DNA of 64,000 bases from JAFARE01 sp963777285 (GTDB lineage: Bacteria > Chloroflexota > Dormibacteria > Aeolococcales > Aeolococcaceae). This document shows, one piece after another, positions 27,550-37,613 of this stretch (position 1 is its first letter; the number at the start of each line of letters is the position of its first letter). The position numbers and the translations under genes are program-made. Below the pieces are notes generated by a model. The model was not told the origin of the DNA and searched no databases. It worked only from the letters and a program-made list of their open reading frames with translations. The DNA lies in NCBI GenBank assembly GCA_963777285.1, contig CAVZPR010000002.1, positions 496,001 to 560,000 of the forward strand, read 5' to 3'.

Positions 27550-27553
<4 letters not shown>
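26267..27553 (-). CDS. DUF58 / vWA-like domain protein
   Basis: The 428-residue product has two N-terminal TM helices and a beta-rich middle. The DUF58 signature is REAVPDDSLRAINWKATARA, and a vWA-like C-terminal half includes PVIVCLDCGRLM and ALVVLFTDVIDPDQ. Such proteins partner with MoxR AAA+ ATPases, whose gene overlaps this start by 4 bp (ATGA) upstream. The pair is thought to act as a chaperone or metal-insertion system at the membrane; the client is unknown. Confidence 0.92.
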
Positions 27554-28496
<943 letters not shown>

Positions 28497-28500
<4 letters not shown>

Positions 28501-29670
28501 CCGCGCAATTGTGCGGGCAGGGCCAGGCCCCTCGACAATTCGCGTTGGAGCGAGTCGACGTCGCGCGCGAGCTGGAGCAGCGCCGCCTCGTCGGGCCGGC
28601 CTGCCTGCAGCTGCCGCGCGCGTGCCAGGAGCCTGGCGACGGCCGTCGCCGGGTCCGGCTGCGAGGCCCTCAATGCGGCGATGAATGCGTCGTCGTCGAA
28701 GTGCGGGTCGATCCCGGTCACAGCGCCGGCGCGGCGCTTCAGCTCGTCCGCGTACCGCGCTGCTACGTGGCCGCGCCGGCGCGAGCGCGACAGCAGGTCC
28801 CCCATCGCCTGCACGTAGCCCGCGGCGCTGGGCACGGTCACGGTGGCGTCCGGGGCGTCCGGTCTCCCCAGGCGGCGACCGTTGAGCGCCAGCGCCGCCA
28901 GGACCACCACAACGACGACGGCGGCGGCGACACCGATGGGACCGTTGAACACCGTGCCCGCGCCGCCGCCCGTGCCGCCACCTTCGCCGTGATGGAACTC
29001 GTCGACGCCGATGCGTCCGCCGCGAGCGCGTTCCAGCAGCGAGAGCAGGAACATCGCGGAGTCGCCGCGGCGCAGCCCATCGTTCGACAGCGGCGCGGTG
29101 TCACCGATGACGTAGGCGCGGCCCTTCTCGTGGACCACCGCCCCCGCCACGGTCGCACCTCCCTCCTGCAGCAGCGGCACCAGCGGCGGCGTGTCGAGGA
29201 ACGAAAAGCCGGCTGCCACGGGGACGCTGTGCACGCGGTCGCCAGGATCGAAGGGCTGCGCCGGACGGGCCGTGCCGCCCGGCTCCGAGTTCGGACAGGG
29301 CCACGTGCAGCTGCTGCAGCAGGGGCTGGGCCACGGCAAGGCTCTCCGGGCCCACGGCGACGATGACGTCGCCGCCGCTGTCCAGATGTCCCGAGATCGC
29401 AGAGAGGTCGTCGGCGCTGAAGTCGGTTTCCGGGTCGTACTCCAGCAGCACGTCCACGCCGCTGAGGTCGAAGCTGCCGCTGATACGGGTGACGTCGAGG
29501 CCGAGGTGCTGCAGCCACGTGTACAGCGCCAGCGTCCCCAGACGGCCGGCCGACCGGGACGAGGGGTCCGTGTCGTCCGACGGCGGCGCGCTGATGGCAA
29601 CAGCGACGATGCCCAGAGCCACCAGCGCGCCCAGCAGGATCAGCAGCGGCTGCAGTGCTCGCCGGCTCAC
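28497..29670 (-). CDS. DUF4350 membrane protein, interrupted by an apparent 1-base insertion
   Basis: The start at 29670 (GTG overlapping the DUF4129 stop) encodes an N-terminal TM helix (LLILLGALVALGIVAVAISA) and LYTWLQHLGLDVTRISGSFD. Near 29290 the meaningful frame changes to AQPFDPGDRVHSVPVAAGFS and continues to a second TM helix and the C terminus. One extra T in the TT at 29290-29291 explains this; with it removed the product is 390 residues, the family layout. DUF4350 proteins form part of the MoxR/DUF58/DUF4129 cluster. The extra base occurs in the same CGA(A)CTCG context as in tmk. Confidence 0.85.
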
Positions 29671-30599
29671 GGCGCCACCGGCCGGCGGCGTCGCGCCAGG
29701 GCCCGCACGGCTTCGCAGCGCGAGCGCGCCTGCTCCCACATCACCGCGTCGACTGGCTCGCCCGAGTACCAGGCATGGTCGAACGCGGCGGCCGCCGGGG
29801 CGAGCGCGGCGAGCATGTCCGGGTCGGCCTCCAGCGAGCGCAGCAGCTCCCGTGTGGTCCAGGCGTTCTCGAAGCGCCCCCCGCCGCGCACTGCGACATC
29901 GAGGAGCGCGCCGCGGAAGGCACGACGCACCGCTTCCCGATGTTCGCCCCGCGCTGCTGCGGCGCGAGCCGCGCTCCACTCCGCGTCCGGGTCGTCGCCG
30001 GGCGACGCCGGCTCCAGCGCGATCGCGGCGGCGCGAGACCCGAGCACGCCGCGCAGCCGCCACCATGCCAGCGCCAGCGCGCTGCCCAACACGGCAATTG
30101 CCAGCAGGATCGAGCCCGGCACGCCGAGGGCGCCGGTGAGGTGATCGATGAGCGACGCGAGGAACGCGAGGATGCGGCCCAGCAGGCTGGGCTGCACGTT
30201 TTGGTCCAGATTGGCGAAAACCGGCGAGGCATAGACGTCATGAAGAGCCGACCGAGCCCCGGAGGGATCGATGTGGCAGGTCGACCCGGGAGCGACGGCG
30301 AGCGCAGCAGCGAGCACGTCGAGCCGTTGCTGCGCATCCCCCACCTGCGGCGGTGCGGCGCGCAGGTCGTCGACCACCGGGGTCAGGATCCCGGGTTCCG
30401 GCGCATACCTCGCCTGCAGCCCCTCCAACTCCGAGACGGCCTCCGCCACGTCGGGCCGCGGCCCCGCCAGCACGCGCGCGGCGGCCTGCAGCCCGCTGAT
30501 GTACTGCAACGTGGTGCATGCTGCGGCCGCGGCCCCGCCCGGCGGTGACAGCGCTGCAGCGGTCGCCGCCACGGCGAGTGCCGCGAGCGCTCGCCTCAC
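29667..30599 (-). CDS. DUF4129 domain membrane protein
   Basis: The 310-residue product has a signal-like N terminus (RRALAALAVAATAAALSPPG), an extracellular helical domain and one TM helix near residue 165 (SILLAIAVLGSALALAWWRL). The C-terminal DUF4129 domain reads FRGALLDVAVRG...TTRELLRSL...FDHAWYSGEP. In actinobacteria DUF4129 is encoded with transglutaminase-like, MoxR and DUF58 genes. Both ends overlap neighbours (GTGA), so it belongs to the same transcript as DUF4350 and MoxR. Confidence 0.88.
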   Translation of the reverse strand: MRRALAALAVAATAAALSPPGGAAAAACTTLQYISGLQAAARVLAGPRPDVAEAVSELEGLQARYAPEPGILTPVVDDLRAAPPQVGDAQQRLDVLAAALAVAPGSTCHIDPSGARSALHDVYASPVFANLDQNVQPSLLGRILAFLASLIDHLTGALGVPGSILLAIAVLGSALALAWWRLRGVLGSRAAAIALEPASPGDDPDAEWSAARAAAARGEHREAVRRAFRGALLDVAVRGGGRFENAWTTRELLRSLEADPDMLAALAPAAAAFDHAWYSGEPVDAVMWEQARSRCEAVRALARRRRPVAP

Positions 30600-31726
30600 A
30601 GCGACTGGGCGAGCATCTCGATGTCGAATCCTTCCTTGCGGATCCGCGTGTCGTAGTAGAGCAGCGTGACCGCGATGTACGTGATGGGTCCGACAAAGAC
30701 GGAGATGATGGCGCTCGCGACCTCGTCGACGACGAACTGTCCCTGCGCGTCGAGGCTGGCGCCGGCGAGGCTGAGCAGCGTGGTCAGCACGCCGCTCACG
30801 ATGACGGTGATCAGCAGGATCAGGAGACGGATGCCGAGGAGTCGCCAGCCGAGGCCGCGGGTGAGCGCCCAGCTGCGCACCAGCCCGGCCCAGCCCGACA
30901 GTCCCTCGAGGACGATCGCCGGTGCGGCCAGCGAGGTGCGCACGTACGCGAAGATCCCCAGCGCGGCGGCGCCCAGCGCCACCAGCAGTGCGAGGAGCAC
31001 CCCCAGGCCACCGCCGAGCACGCCGAACAGGAAGGCGAGCAGCACCAGCGCGGCGATGAGAACGACCGTGCCGCCGAGGAGGATCAGGCTCTGCACGATC
31101 AAGGCGCCGAGGCGCCGGATCGCGGCGCGATACGAGGCGCCCAGCGAGGTGTCGCGATCCAGGTAGCGGTCGCTCACCGCCCGCGTGGTCGCGGCCTCGG
31201 CCAGCGGCAGCACCACGAACAGCGAAAGCAGTCCCAAGACGAGCACGACCAGCGCGATGCCGCCGAGCGCGTTCTCCAGCGTCTGCAGCTGATCGGGCGT
31301 CAGCGTCTGTCCTGATCCCGGCGCAGGGGTGAGCCCGCGAAATGGGCTCGAGACCAGCGACGAGATGCCGCGAAGCTCGTAGAGGACGAACTGGACCACC
31401 GCGTACGGCACCTGCACCACCGCGCTGATGGCTGCGATGAGCAGGAAGTTGCGGCGGTACAGCGAGAAGATCGCGTCGAGCAGCTCGCCAACGCTCAGCG
31501 AGCGAAAGCGCCCCGATCCCACCTGGCCCCTGAACGCACCCCCGCCTGGCGGCGGATACGCCCAGCCGGCTCCGGGCCCGTAGCCGGGCGGCGGCGGCCA
31601 GCCGCCAGGAGGCGGCGACCAGCCGGGCGGCACGTATGGAGGCGGCGCGGGATACCCGGCCGGCGCTCCGCCGGTCGCCACCGGCGGATGCGGAGGCGGC
31701 TCCGGTGGTCGAGCGGCGTCGGCCAT
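30596..31726 (-). CDS. Multi-TM membrane protein with Pro-rich N terminus (DUF7847-like)
   Basis: The 376-residue product has a 70-residue Pro/Gly-rich cytoplasmic start, then FRSLSVGELLDAIFSLYRRN, a start seen in glycerophosphoryl-diester-phosphodiesterase membrane-domain-like proteins. About six TM helices follow. It is the first gene of the minus-strand run leading to DUF4129, DUF4350, MoxR and DUF58. Its Pro-rich tail resembles those of the RDD proteins encoded at 24977 and 25667. The function is unknown. Confidence 0.8.
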   Translation of the reverse strand: MADAARPPEPPPHPPVATGGAPAGYPAPPPYVPPGWSPPPGGWPPPPGYGPGAGWAYPPPGGGAFRGQVGSGRFRSLSVGELLDAIFSLYRRNFLLIAAISAVVQVPYAVVQFVLYELRGISSLVSSPFRGLTPAPGSGQTLTPDQLQTLENALGGIALVVLVLGLLSLFVVLPLAEAATTRAVSDRYLDRDTSLGASYRAAIRRLGALIVQSLILLGGTVVLIAALVLLAFLFGVLGGGLGVLLALLVALGAAALGIFAYVRTSLAAPAIVLEGLSGWAGLVRSWALTRGLGWRLLGIRLLILLITVIVSGVLTTLLSLAGASLDAQGQFVVDEVASAIISVFVGPITYIAVTLLYYDTRIRKEGFDIEMLAQSL

Positions 31727-31839
31727 GGCAATACATTGTGAGACCGCCCGGCTGGCGCAGAACCGGAGCTATCCTGACGCCGCGCCATGAATGAGCTGCT
31801 TGCGGTGATCGTCACGCCCCCCGGCGGCCGCCGACCCGC

Positions 31840-33216
31840 ATGAGGGCGCTGGTCGTCGATCCCACGCTGGCGCAGCCGCCCAAGCGGCGCTTTGGGGGCC
31901 GCACCCCGGTCCAGCACTTCCCCGTGGAAGTGCGTGAGATCGGCACTCCCGTGCCACCGGCGCCCGGCTGGGCGCTGGTCCGCCCCGGGCTCGCGGGCAT
32001 CTGCGGAACCGACGTGGCGCTGCTCCAGGGCCTGAACTCGCCGTCGGTGCTCAGCGCCTACGACTCACCGGGCCCCGTGGTGCCCGGCCACGAGGTGGTG
32101 GGCGTGGTGGAGCGCGCGGCGGGCACGCGATGGGCGCGCGACGGCCAGCGCGTGATCGTCGAGCCGACCCTTCGCTGCGTGCACAAGGGCCTGCCCGAGT
32201 GCCGCCGCTGCCAGGCGGGCGACACCCACCTGTGCGAGAACCGTGACCGCGCCGGAGCGCTGTGCTCCGGTCCCGCGATCGGGTCGAGCGAGCGCGCCGG
32301 GGGTGGCTGGAGCGAAGGGTTTCTGGTTCACGAGGACATGCTGCTGCCTGCCGACGGCATCTCCGACCAGCGCGGGGTGCTCGCCGAGCCGGCGGCTGCG
32401 GCGCTGCATGCCGCGCTGCGCTGGCAGCGTCGCGGCGACCAAGCGGTGGTCATCGGCAGCGACACGCAGAGCCGGCTGATCGTCGCCTCGTTGCGGCGCC
32501 TGCACCCCGACCTCGACATCACGCTGCTGTACGACTCGCGCAGCTCCACCCGCGACCACGGCGGGCGTCGCGGCCGCAAGCCCATGCACCAGCCGGCCGA
32601 CCAGGACGCCAGCTTCGCGCAGTTCAGCGCGCTGGGCGCATCGCGAGTTCGCCGCGGGCACCCGATGCAGCTGCTCCTCGACGTGGCGGCGCAGACCGGG
32701 GCGCGCGCGATGCGCCCGCACGACGGCGGGATGCCGGTGCTCGACGGCGGCGTCGACGCCGTCTTCGACTGCGTGTCCAGCGTCGCCAGCATCGATCTCG
32801 GCATGCGGTTGCTGCGCGGCGGGGGCACGTTGGTGCAGTGCAGCCGTTCGGAACGTCTGGAGGCGGAGTGGCCGCTGCTCTGGGCGCGCGAGCTGACGGT
32901 CATCGGTTCGTCCCGCTACGGGCGCGAGAAGAGCGGCCACCGCACCTTCGCCGTGGTGCGCGAGTGGCTGAGTGATGCGACGTTTCCGGTCGATGCCCTG
33001 GTGACGCACCGCTTCCCGCTGGAGGAGTACGAAGCCGCGCTCGAGACGGCGACGGCAGGGGTGACGGCCGGCGCGGTCAAGGTCGTGTTCCAGGGATCGG
33101 CGGCCTCCTTGCGGCCGCGCGCCGAGGACGATGTCGCCAACATTGACCTCAACGGCGACGAGCCGCTGCTCCTGCACGCGACGGCGGCGCGCACCCGCGC
33201 CGGCCGCCGGCCTTAG
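31840..33216 (+). CDS. Zinc-dependent medium-chain dehydrogenase-like protein, atypical
   Basis: The 458-residue product has the MDR catalytic region (GLAGICGTDVALLQG, then PGHEVVGVVE) and a cysteine cluster ECRRCQAGDTHLCEN for structural zinc. It is about 100 residues longer than usual. The Rossmann segment reads VVIGSDTQSRLIVASLRRL, where GxGxxG is lost, and an Arg/His-rich insertion follows. It may use another cofactor or bind NAD poorly. The closest general families are glucose or threonine dehydrogenase-like MDR enzymes. Its substrate is unknown. Confidence 0.82.
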   Translation: MRALVVDPTLAQPPKRRFGGRTPVQHFPVEVREIGTPVPPAPGWALVRPGLAGICGTDVALLQGLNSPSVLSAYDSPGPVVPGHEVVGVVERAAGTRWARDGQRVIVEPTLRCVHKGLPECRRCQAGDTHLCENRDRAGALCSGPAIGSSERAGGGWSEGFLVHEDMLLPADGISDQRGVLAEPAAAALHAALRWQRRGDQAVVIGSDTQSRLIVASLRRLHPDLDITLLYDSRSSTRDHGGRRGRKPMHQPADQDASFAQFSALGASRVRRGHPMQLLLDVAAQTGARAMRPHDGGMPVLDGGVDAVFDCVSSVASIDLGMRLLRGGGTLVQCSRSERLEAEWPLLWARELTVIGSSRYGREKSGHRTFAVVREWLSDATFPVDALVTHRFPLEEYEAALETATAGVTAGAVKVVFQGSAASLRPRAEDDVANIDLNGDEPLLLHATAARTRAGRRP

Positions 33217-33410
33217 CGGGGGACCGCTTCGCCCGGGTCGCGCCCGTCGCGGCTGCGCTTGCCGCGGCGCGTGGCGATCGCCGGCAGCAGCCGGCGCACG
33301 CCGGCGTTGTCGACCACCATCCGCGTCTCGCGCTTGCGGTCGCGGTGCCGGATGCGCGCTCGCTCCTTCTCGGGAACCTCGAACTCGTCGCCAGGCGATG
33401 GCTCGGCCAC
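33213..33410 (-). CDS. Small basic protein, 65 aa, downstream of sigma cassette
   Basis: This short frame starts at a GTG six bases before the end of the preceding membrane-protein gene. It is rich in Arg, Lys and Glu (EKERARIRHRDRKRETR), with no hydrophobic segment. The tight spacing suggests it is the last gene of the sigma-factor operon. The basic composition would fit nucleic-acid contact. No family is recognised, and it might be a non-coding frame. Confidence 0.4.
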   Translation of the reverse strand: MAEPSPGDEFEVPEKERARIRHRDRKRETRMVVDNAGVRRLLPAIATRRGKRSRDGRDPGEAVPR

Positions 33411-33415
33411 GGCGG

Positions 33416-33739
33416 TCAGGCCGGCTGCAGGCGCTGCTGCCGGCGGCCGCGAGCCAGGGCGACGCCGATCGTCACAGCCGCCGCCGCGGCAACCGTCGCT
33501 CCGCCGATGAGCGCCGCCGTGCGGGGACGCGGGCGCAGGCGTCGCCAGGCGGGTGTGCGCGAGCGGTCGGCAATCTCCGTCATGCGCGCCCGGATGGCGC
33601 TGCGTTCCGCCGCCGTGAGCTGCCACGCCGCCAGCGAGCGCACCACCTCGGCGGCGACATCGACGAGCGCCTGGACCTCGGGGCTCATGACGCCGCCGCG
33701 CTGCAGCGCATCGTCGAGCAGCTGCGCCTGGTCGCTCAT
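33416..33739 (-). CDS. Small single-TM protein, possible anti-sigma factor
   Basis: The 107-residue product has a helical cytoplasmic part (residues 1-65, VAAEVVRSLAAWQLTAAERS) and one TM helix near residues 75-95 (TAALIGGATVAAAAAVTIGV) with a short basic tail. Its start overlaps the ECF sigma factor stop by 4 bp. This order and topology are common for anti-sigma factors, but no zinc-binding HxxxCxxC motif is present, so the role is inferred from context only. Confidence 0.65.
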   Translation of the reverse strand: MSDQAQLLDDALQRGGVMSPEVQALVDVAAEVVRSLAAWQLTAAERSAIRARMTEIADRSRTPAWRRLRPRPRTAALIGGATVAAAAAVTIGVALARGRRQQRLQPA

Positions 33740-34323
33740 GCCGAGGATCCCTGCGCCCGCTCGTTCCGCTCTGCAGGCAGCGGCGCGCCCAGCCTGCGGC
33801 GGAGATTGGTCAGCGCGCGGAAGGTGAGCAGCTTCACAGCGCCCTCGCTGCGCTGCATGATCTCGGCGATCTCGCGATTGCGCAGCTCACCGCCGAAGCG
33901 CAGCACGACCGCCTGCCGCTGGTCGGCTGGCAGGGCTGCGACCGCGGCGCGCACCGTGGCCGCCCGGTCGTGCGCCTCGACCTCGAGCAGCGGGTCTGGC
34001 CCGTCCGCCATGAGCTGCGGCTCCAGCTCGATCCAGCCGGGACGGCGCCGCTCTCGGGTCACCAGGTTCGCCGCGACGCGATAGAGCCACGCCGAGTACG
34101 GCACGCCACGCCATTCGAAGCGCGGCAGCTCCTCGATCGCCTTGGCGAACGTCGCTGCGGTCACGTCCTCTGCCTGCTCCCTGTTCTTGGTCAACATGTA
34201 CACGTATCCGAAGATCTGGTCCACGTAGCGCTCGTACAGCGGCGCGAAGGCCGCCCGGTCGCGCTGCGCGGCCAGAATCTGCCGGCGCTCCTCCTCGAGC
34301 TCAGCGGCGGTGCGATGCGGCAT
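33736..34323 (-). CDS. ECF-type RNA polymerase sigma factor
   Basis: The 195-residue product has region 2 (FGYVYMLTKNREQAEDVTAA, then YSAWLYRVAANLVTRERRR) and region 4 (LPADQRQAVVLRFGGELRNR and then EGAVKLLTFRALTNLRRRL), with the standard helix-turn-helix. It should direct transcription of a stress or surface regulon. The overlapping downstream gene encodes a membrane protein that may be its anti-sigma factor. The regulon is unknown. Confidence 0.92.
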   Translation of the reverse strand: MPHRTAAELEEERRQILAAQRDRAAFAPLYERYVDQIFGYVYMLTKNREQAEDVTAATFAKAIEELPRFEWRGVPYSAWLYRVAANLVTRERRRPGWIELEPQLMADGPDPLLEVEAHDRAATVRAAVAALPADQRQAVVLRFGGELRNREIAEIMQRSEGAVKLLTFRALTNLRRRLGAPLPAERNERAQGSSA

Positions 34324-34428
34324 CAGCGCAGCATCGCTCGCGAAGCGCGCATGACCCAGAAGTGGCGAGCGCGAGCAGCGTTACGCAATGAGCAGTCCTC
34401 CCCGCCTTGGGGCTCGGCACGCAATGAC

Positions 34429-34506
34429 GGGTCCTGCCGCCTTCGGGTACCCCCCGCGCGGCTCCTCGGGAATCGCCGCGCGGGTTCCTCCCCTCCGGCG
34501 TCACCC
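34429..34506. repeat. 78-bp structured intergenic repeat, copy 1
   Basis: This segment is the reverse complement of 48210-48287 with one mismatch. It can fold on itself around CCCGCGCGGC...GCCGCGCGGG arms. The flanks CAATGAC (left) and GTCATTG (right) are also complementary, extending the stem. It lies between the kbl stop and the sigma-factor start, in a gap of about 220 bp that holds no gene. Related copies of the flank motif also occur at the kbl 3' end. Confidence 0.85.
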
Positions 34507-34542
34507 GTCATTGGCGCAACGAGCGTGAAGCGGTGGGGCCCG

Positions 34543-35763
34543 TCATTGGGCAACGAGCCCCAGTTGCGCGCCCGCATCTGCGAACGCTTCGAGGGCGCGA
34601 TCCAGCTGCTCGCGCGTGTGCGTGGCGGTGACGATGGTGCGCACCCGCGCCTGGCCGCGTGGCACGGTCGGGAACCCGATGCCCTGGGCGAAGACGCCGC
34701 GTTCCATGAGCAGGTCGGAGAGCTGCATCGCCACCGGCGCCTCCCCGCACATGACCGGCGTGATCGGCGTCTCGCTGCGACCGAGGTCGAAGCCCAGGCT
34801 GCGCAAGCCTTCCTTGAAGTGCCGCGTGTTCGTCCAGAGCTGCTCGATCAGCTGCGGCTCGGACTCCAGCACGTCGACCGCTGCGATGCAGGCCGCCACC
34901 GTGGACGGCGGATGGGACGACGAAAAAAGGAACGGGCGCGCCTTGTGAATCAGGTGATCGCGCACCGCTTGCGACGCGCAGACGTATCCCCCCACAACAC
35001 CCACCGCCTTGCTCAGCGTGCCGATGTTCAGCGCCACGCGTCCGTGCAAACCGAAATGGTCGGTGGTGCCGCGGCCGTTGCGACCCAGGACACCGGTCGC
35101 GTGCGCGTCGTCGACCATGACGGCCGCTTCGTACCGCTCGGCCCGCTCGACCAGAGCGTCGAGAGGTGCTATGTCACCGTCCATGCTGAAAACACCGTCG
35201 CTCACCAGCAGGATGCGGCGGTATCCCTTCTCGCGTGCCTGGCGCAGCGCGCGCTCGGCGTCGTCGACGTCGACGTGCTCGTAGAGCAGGCGGTCGGCCT
35301 TGGTGAGCCGGATGCCGTCGATGATGCTGGCGTGATTCAGCTTGTCACTGACGACGCAGTCGCCCTGCTCGAGCATCGAGCCGAGCACGCCGACGTTCAC
35401 CGTGTAGCCGCTCTGGAAGGTGAGCGCCGCCTCGGTGCGCTTGAACGCCGCCAGCCTACGCTCCAGCTCCTCGTGCAGCGTCTGCGTCCCCGCGATGGTG
35501 CGCACCGCGCCGGTTCCCGCGCCCCACTCCGCCGCGCTGCGCTCGGCGGCCTCGATGAGCTTCGGATGCGTGTTCAGCCCCAGGTAGTTGTTGCTGGAGA
35601 GGCTGATCAGCGGCCTGCCGCCGATCACGACCTCGGGGCCCTGCGCCGACTCGAGCACGCGCAGCGGGCGGAACAGCCCGTCGCGGCGGAGCGCCTCGAG
35701 ATCATCGTTGAGCGACGCATCCAGCGCCTGCACGGCGGTCGACGTCTGTGTGTCAGTGATCAT
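34543..35763 (-). CDS. kbl: Glycine C-acetyltransferase (2-amino-3-ketobutyrate CoA ligase)
   Basis: The 406-residue PLP enzyme of the alpha-oxoamine synthase family shows ISLSSNNYLGLNTHPKLIEA near the start, VDDAHATGVLGRNG and the PLP-lysine region NIGTLSKAVGVVGGYV. Family relatives include 8-amino-7-oxononanoate synthase. The threonine dehydrogenase gene upstream on the same strand makes Kbl the better call: together they turn threonine into glycine and acetyl-CoA. A gap of about 255 bp separates the two genes; I see no gene in it. Confidence 0.9.
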   Translation of the reverse strand: MITDTQTSTAVQALDASLNDDLEALRRDGLFRPLRVLESAQGPEVVIGGRPLISLSSNNYLGLNTHPKLIEAAERSAAEWGAGTGAVRTIAGTQTLHEELERRLAAFKRTEAALTFQSGYTVNVGVLGSMLEQGDCVVSDKLNHASIIDGIRLTKADRLLYEHVDVDDAERALRQAREKGYRRILLVSDGVFSMDGDIAPLDALVERAERYEAAVMVDDAHATGVLGRNGRGTTDHFGLHGRVALNIGTLSKAVGVVGGYVCASQAVRDHLIHKARPFLFSSSHPPSTVAACIAAVDVLESEPQLIEQLWTNTRHFKEGLRSLGFDLGRSETPITPVMCGEAPVAMQLSDLLMERGVFAQGIGFPTVPRGQARVRTIVTATHTREQLDRALEAFADAGAQLGLVAQ

Positions 35764-36018
35764 GCAGCCAACGATAGCGCCGGATGACCCTGACGCTCCG
35801 GCTGTCTGCCGAGACGCACGACGCAGCTGAGGGTCGGGTCATTTGGCGGCAGCGGCACACCGCTTCGCGAGGCACGCGGTCGGACCCCCGCTGGGGGCCC
35901 GCCGCTCGCACTCGGCTCGCGGCGCGCTCCGAGTCGTTCCGGCTCGCCTCCGTGACGGCCTCGCTCCGGGCGTGCCGCCTCCGCCGACAGACGCGCTCGC
36001 CCGTCGTGCGTCCGGCCG

Positions 36019-37047
36019 TCAGTCGGGCGTCAGGGTCACCTTGCCGCAGTCGCCGGACTTCATGAGTGACATCGCGGCGTCGATGTCGTGCATCGCGAAA
36101 TGGTGCGTGATCAAGGATGAGACGTCGACCGCTCCGTCGCGCACGTAGGCTGTGGACCGCTCCCAGGTCGAGGGCAGCTTGCGGCCCACGACGCCGTACA
36201 GGCTCAGGCCTTTCATCACCACGTCGTTGGACAGGTCGATGACGTCCGGACCGTCGCCGATGCCCAAAAGGCTGATCCAGCCGCCGGGGCGCACCACGCG
36301 CGTGGCCGAGGACACCGCCATGGGCGAACCGCTCATCTCCAGCGCGCAGTCGATGTCGCCGCCGGCGGCGCCACGCACGTCGTCGTCGACCGGTGCGTCG
36401 CCGGCGCGCACGATGGCGTGCGCTCCCATCCGCTCCGCGAGGTGCAGCCGGTAGTCGTTGCGGTCCACGGCGATCACGCGCGCGGCGCCCTGGACGCGGG
36501 CAACCGCTATCGCGGCGCATCCGATGGGACCGCAGCCGAACACCACGACGGTGCGCCCGGCCAGCTCACCATACGAACAGGCATGCACGGCATTGCCCAG
36601 CGGCTCCATCGCCGCGGCGACCTCGGGCGCCACGGAATCGCCCACCGGCCAGACGTTCGCGGCGGGCAGCGCGACCGCCTTGGCGAAGCCACCGTCGACG
36701 TCCACGCCGAGAATGCGCGTGTTCTCGCAGACGTGGTAGTCGCCGCGGCGGCACTCCTCGCAGTGCCCGCAGACGATGTGAGACTCGACGGCGACGCGGG
36801 TTCCCAGCGCCGGGCTGCGCACGCCCTCGCCCCACGTCACCACCTCGCCGCACACCTCGTGGCCGACGATGCGCGGCGGATGCACGCGCATCTGCGCCCA
36901 GGGATTCCAGTCGTAGAGGTGCACGTCGGTGCCGCACACAGAGGCCGCCACGATGCGCAAGACGACCTCGCCGGCGCGCGGCTGCGGCTCATCGACCTCG
37001 CCCAGCGTGAAGCCCGCGCCCGGAGTTGCTTTCAGCACAGCCTGCAT
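36019..37047 (-). CDS. tdh: L-threonine 3-dehydrogenase
   Basis: The 342-residue product is the same length as E. coli Tdh. Visible features are the catalytic zinc region SVCGTDVHLYDWNPWAQ and GHEVCGEVV, the structural zinc cysteines CGHCEECRRGDYHVCEN and the NAD-binding VVFGCGPIGCAAIAVAR. It oxidises threonine to 2-amino-3-ketobutyrate, the substrate of Kbl encoded downstream. The ATG at 37047 was chosen to match the family start. Confidence 0.93.
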   Translation of the reverse strand: MQAVLKATPGAGFTLGEVDEPQPRAGEVVLRIVAASVCGTDVHLYDWNPWAQMRVHPPRIVGHEVCGEVVTWGEGVRSPALGTRVAVESHIVCGHCEECRRGDYHVCENTRILGVDVDGGFAKAVALPAANVWPVGDSVAPEVAAAMEPLGNAVHACSYGELAGRTVVVFGCGPIGCAAIAVARVQGAARVIAVDRNDYRLHLAERMGAHAIVRAGDAPVDDDVRGAAGGDIDCALEMSGSPMAVSSATRVVRPGGWISLLGIGDGPDVIDLSNDVVMKGLSLYGVVGRKLPSTWERSTAYVRDGAVDVSSLITHHFAMHDIDAAMSLMKSGDCGKVTLTPD

Positions 37048-37124
37048 GGCGCGGTGATTATGGGCTCCGCGGTAGCCGGCGACGGTCCGCTGCGCGTCCG
37101 CGCCGTCCATCGACACTGCCGCGG

Positions 37125-37613
37125 ATGCAGCTGGACGGAGTGGATCGTCCTTCGCCGGAGCGACCCCGTCCGCTCCCGGTGCAGGACCTGCGCGTGTACG
37201 AGCGGCACGGTGGACACACCTTGCGGCGGCACGTCAACACCGGTCCCGGCGACGAGCTGCGCCGCATCCGCCACGACGGCGTCGCCGCTGCGGGGTCGTT
37301 CCTCAGCCTGCAGACGGCGCAGCGATGCGTCGACGTGGCGATCAACGCGCACCGCGAGCGCGTGCTCACGTGGCTCGCCGGCCCCGACGGCCACGCCCCG
37401 TACACGTTCGTCGAGGACATGGGACACGTCATCGGACGGACGCTGACATGGGAGGAGGTGATGCACGGCATCAGAGTCCCGCGACAGGTGACCGCGGTGC
37501 GCGTGGTGCTGCGCCGGCACCCCGACCTGCCCGGAGGTTTCACCGTCGTCACCGCATACCCGACACGTGTGCCGCGCCGCCGCGGGGCGCACGGCCACTG
37601 GGGGTCACAATGA
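37125..37613 (+). CDS. Orphan CdiA-CT RNase A-like toxin domain protein
   Basis: The 162-residue product is almost entirely a bacterial RNase A-like CdiA-CT domain (PF18431 type). It starts DLRVYERHGGHTLRRHV, continues SFLSLQTAQRCVDVAI and VIGRTL, and ends VRVVLRRHPDLPGGFTVVTA. The GGHTLxRHV histidines are the expected catalytic residues. Such domains normally sit at the C terminus of large contact-dependent inhibition proteins; here there is no secretion domain or signal peptide, only about 45 upstream residues. The start codon is uncertain (ATG 37125 or GTG near 37140). The immunity gene overlaps its stop (ATGA). Confidence 0.83.
   Translation: MQLDGVDRPSPERPRPLPVQDLRVYERHGGHTLRRHVNTGPGDELRRIRHDGVAAAGSFLSLQTAQRCVDVAINAHRERVLTWLAGPDGHAPYTFVEDMGHVIGRTLTWEEVMHGIRVPRQVTAVRVVLRRHPDLPGGFTVVTAYPTRVPRRRGAHGHWGSQ

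Noticed and set aside
35764..36018. Possible small gene between kbl and tdh
   Set aside because: Frames there lack a start with RBS, and the composition looks like non-coding GC-rich sequence.
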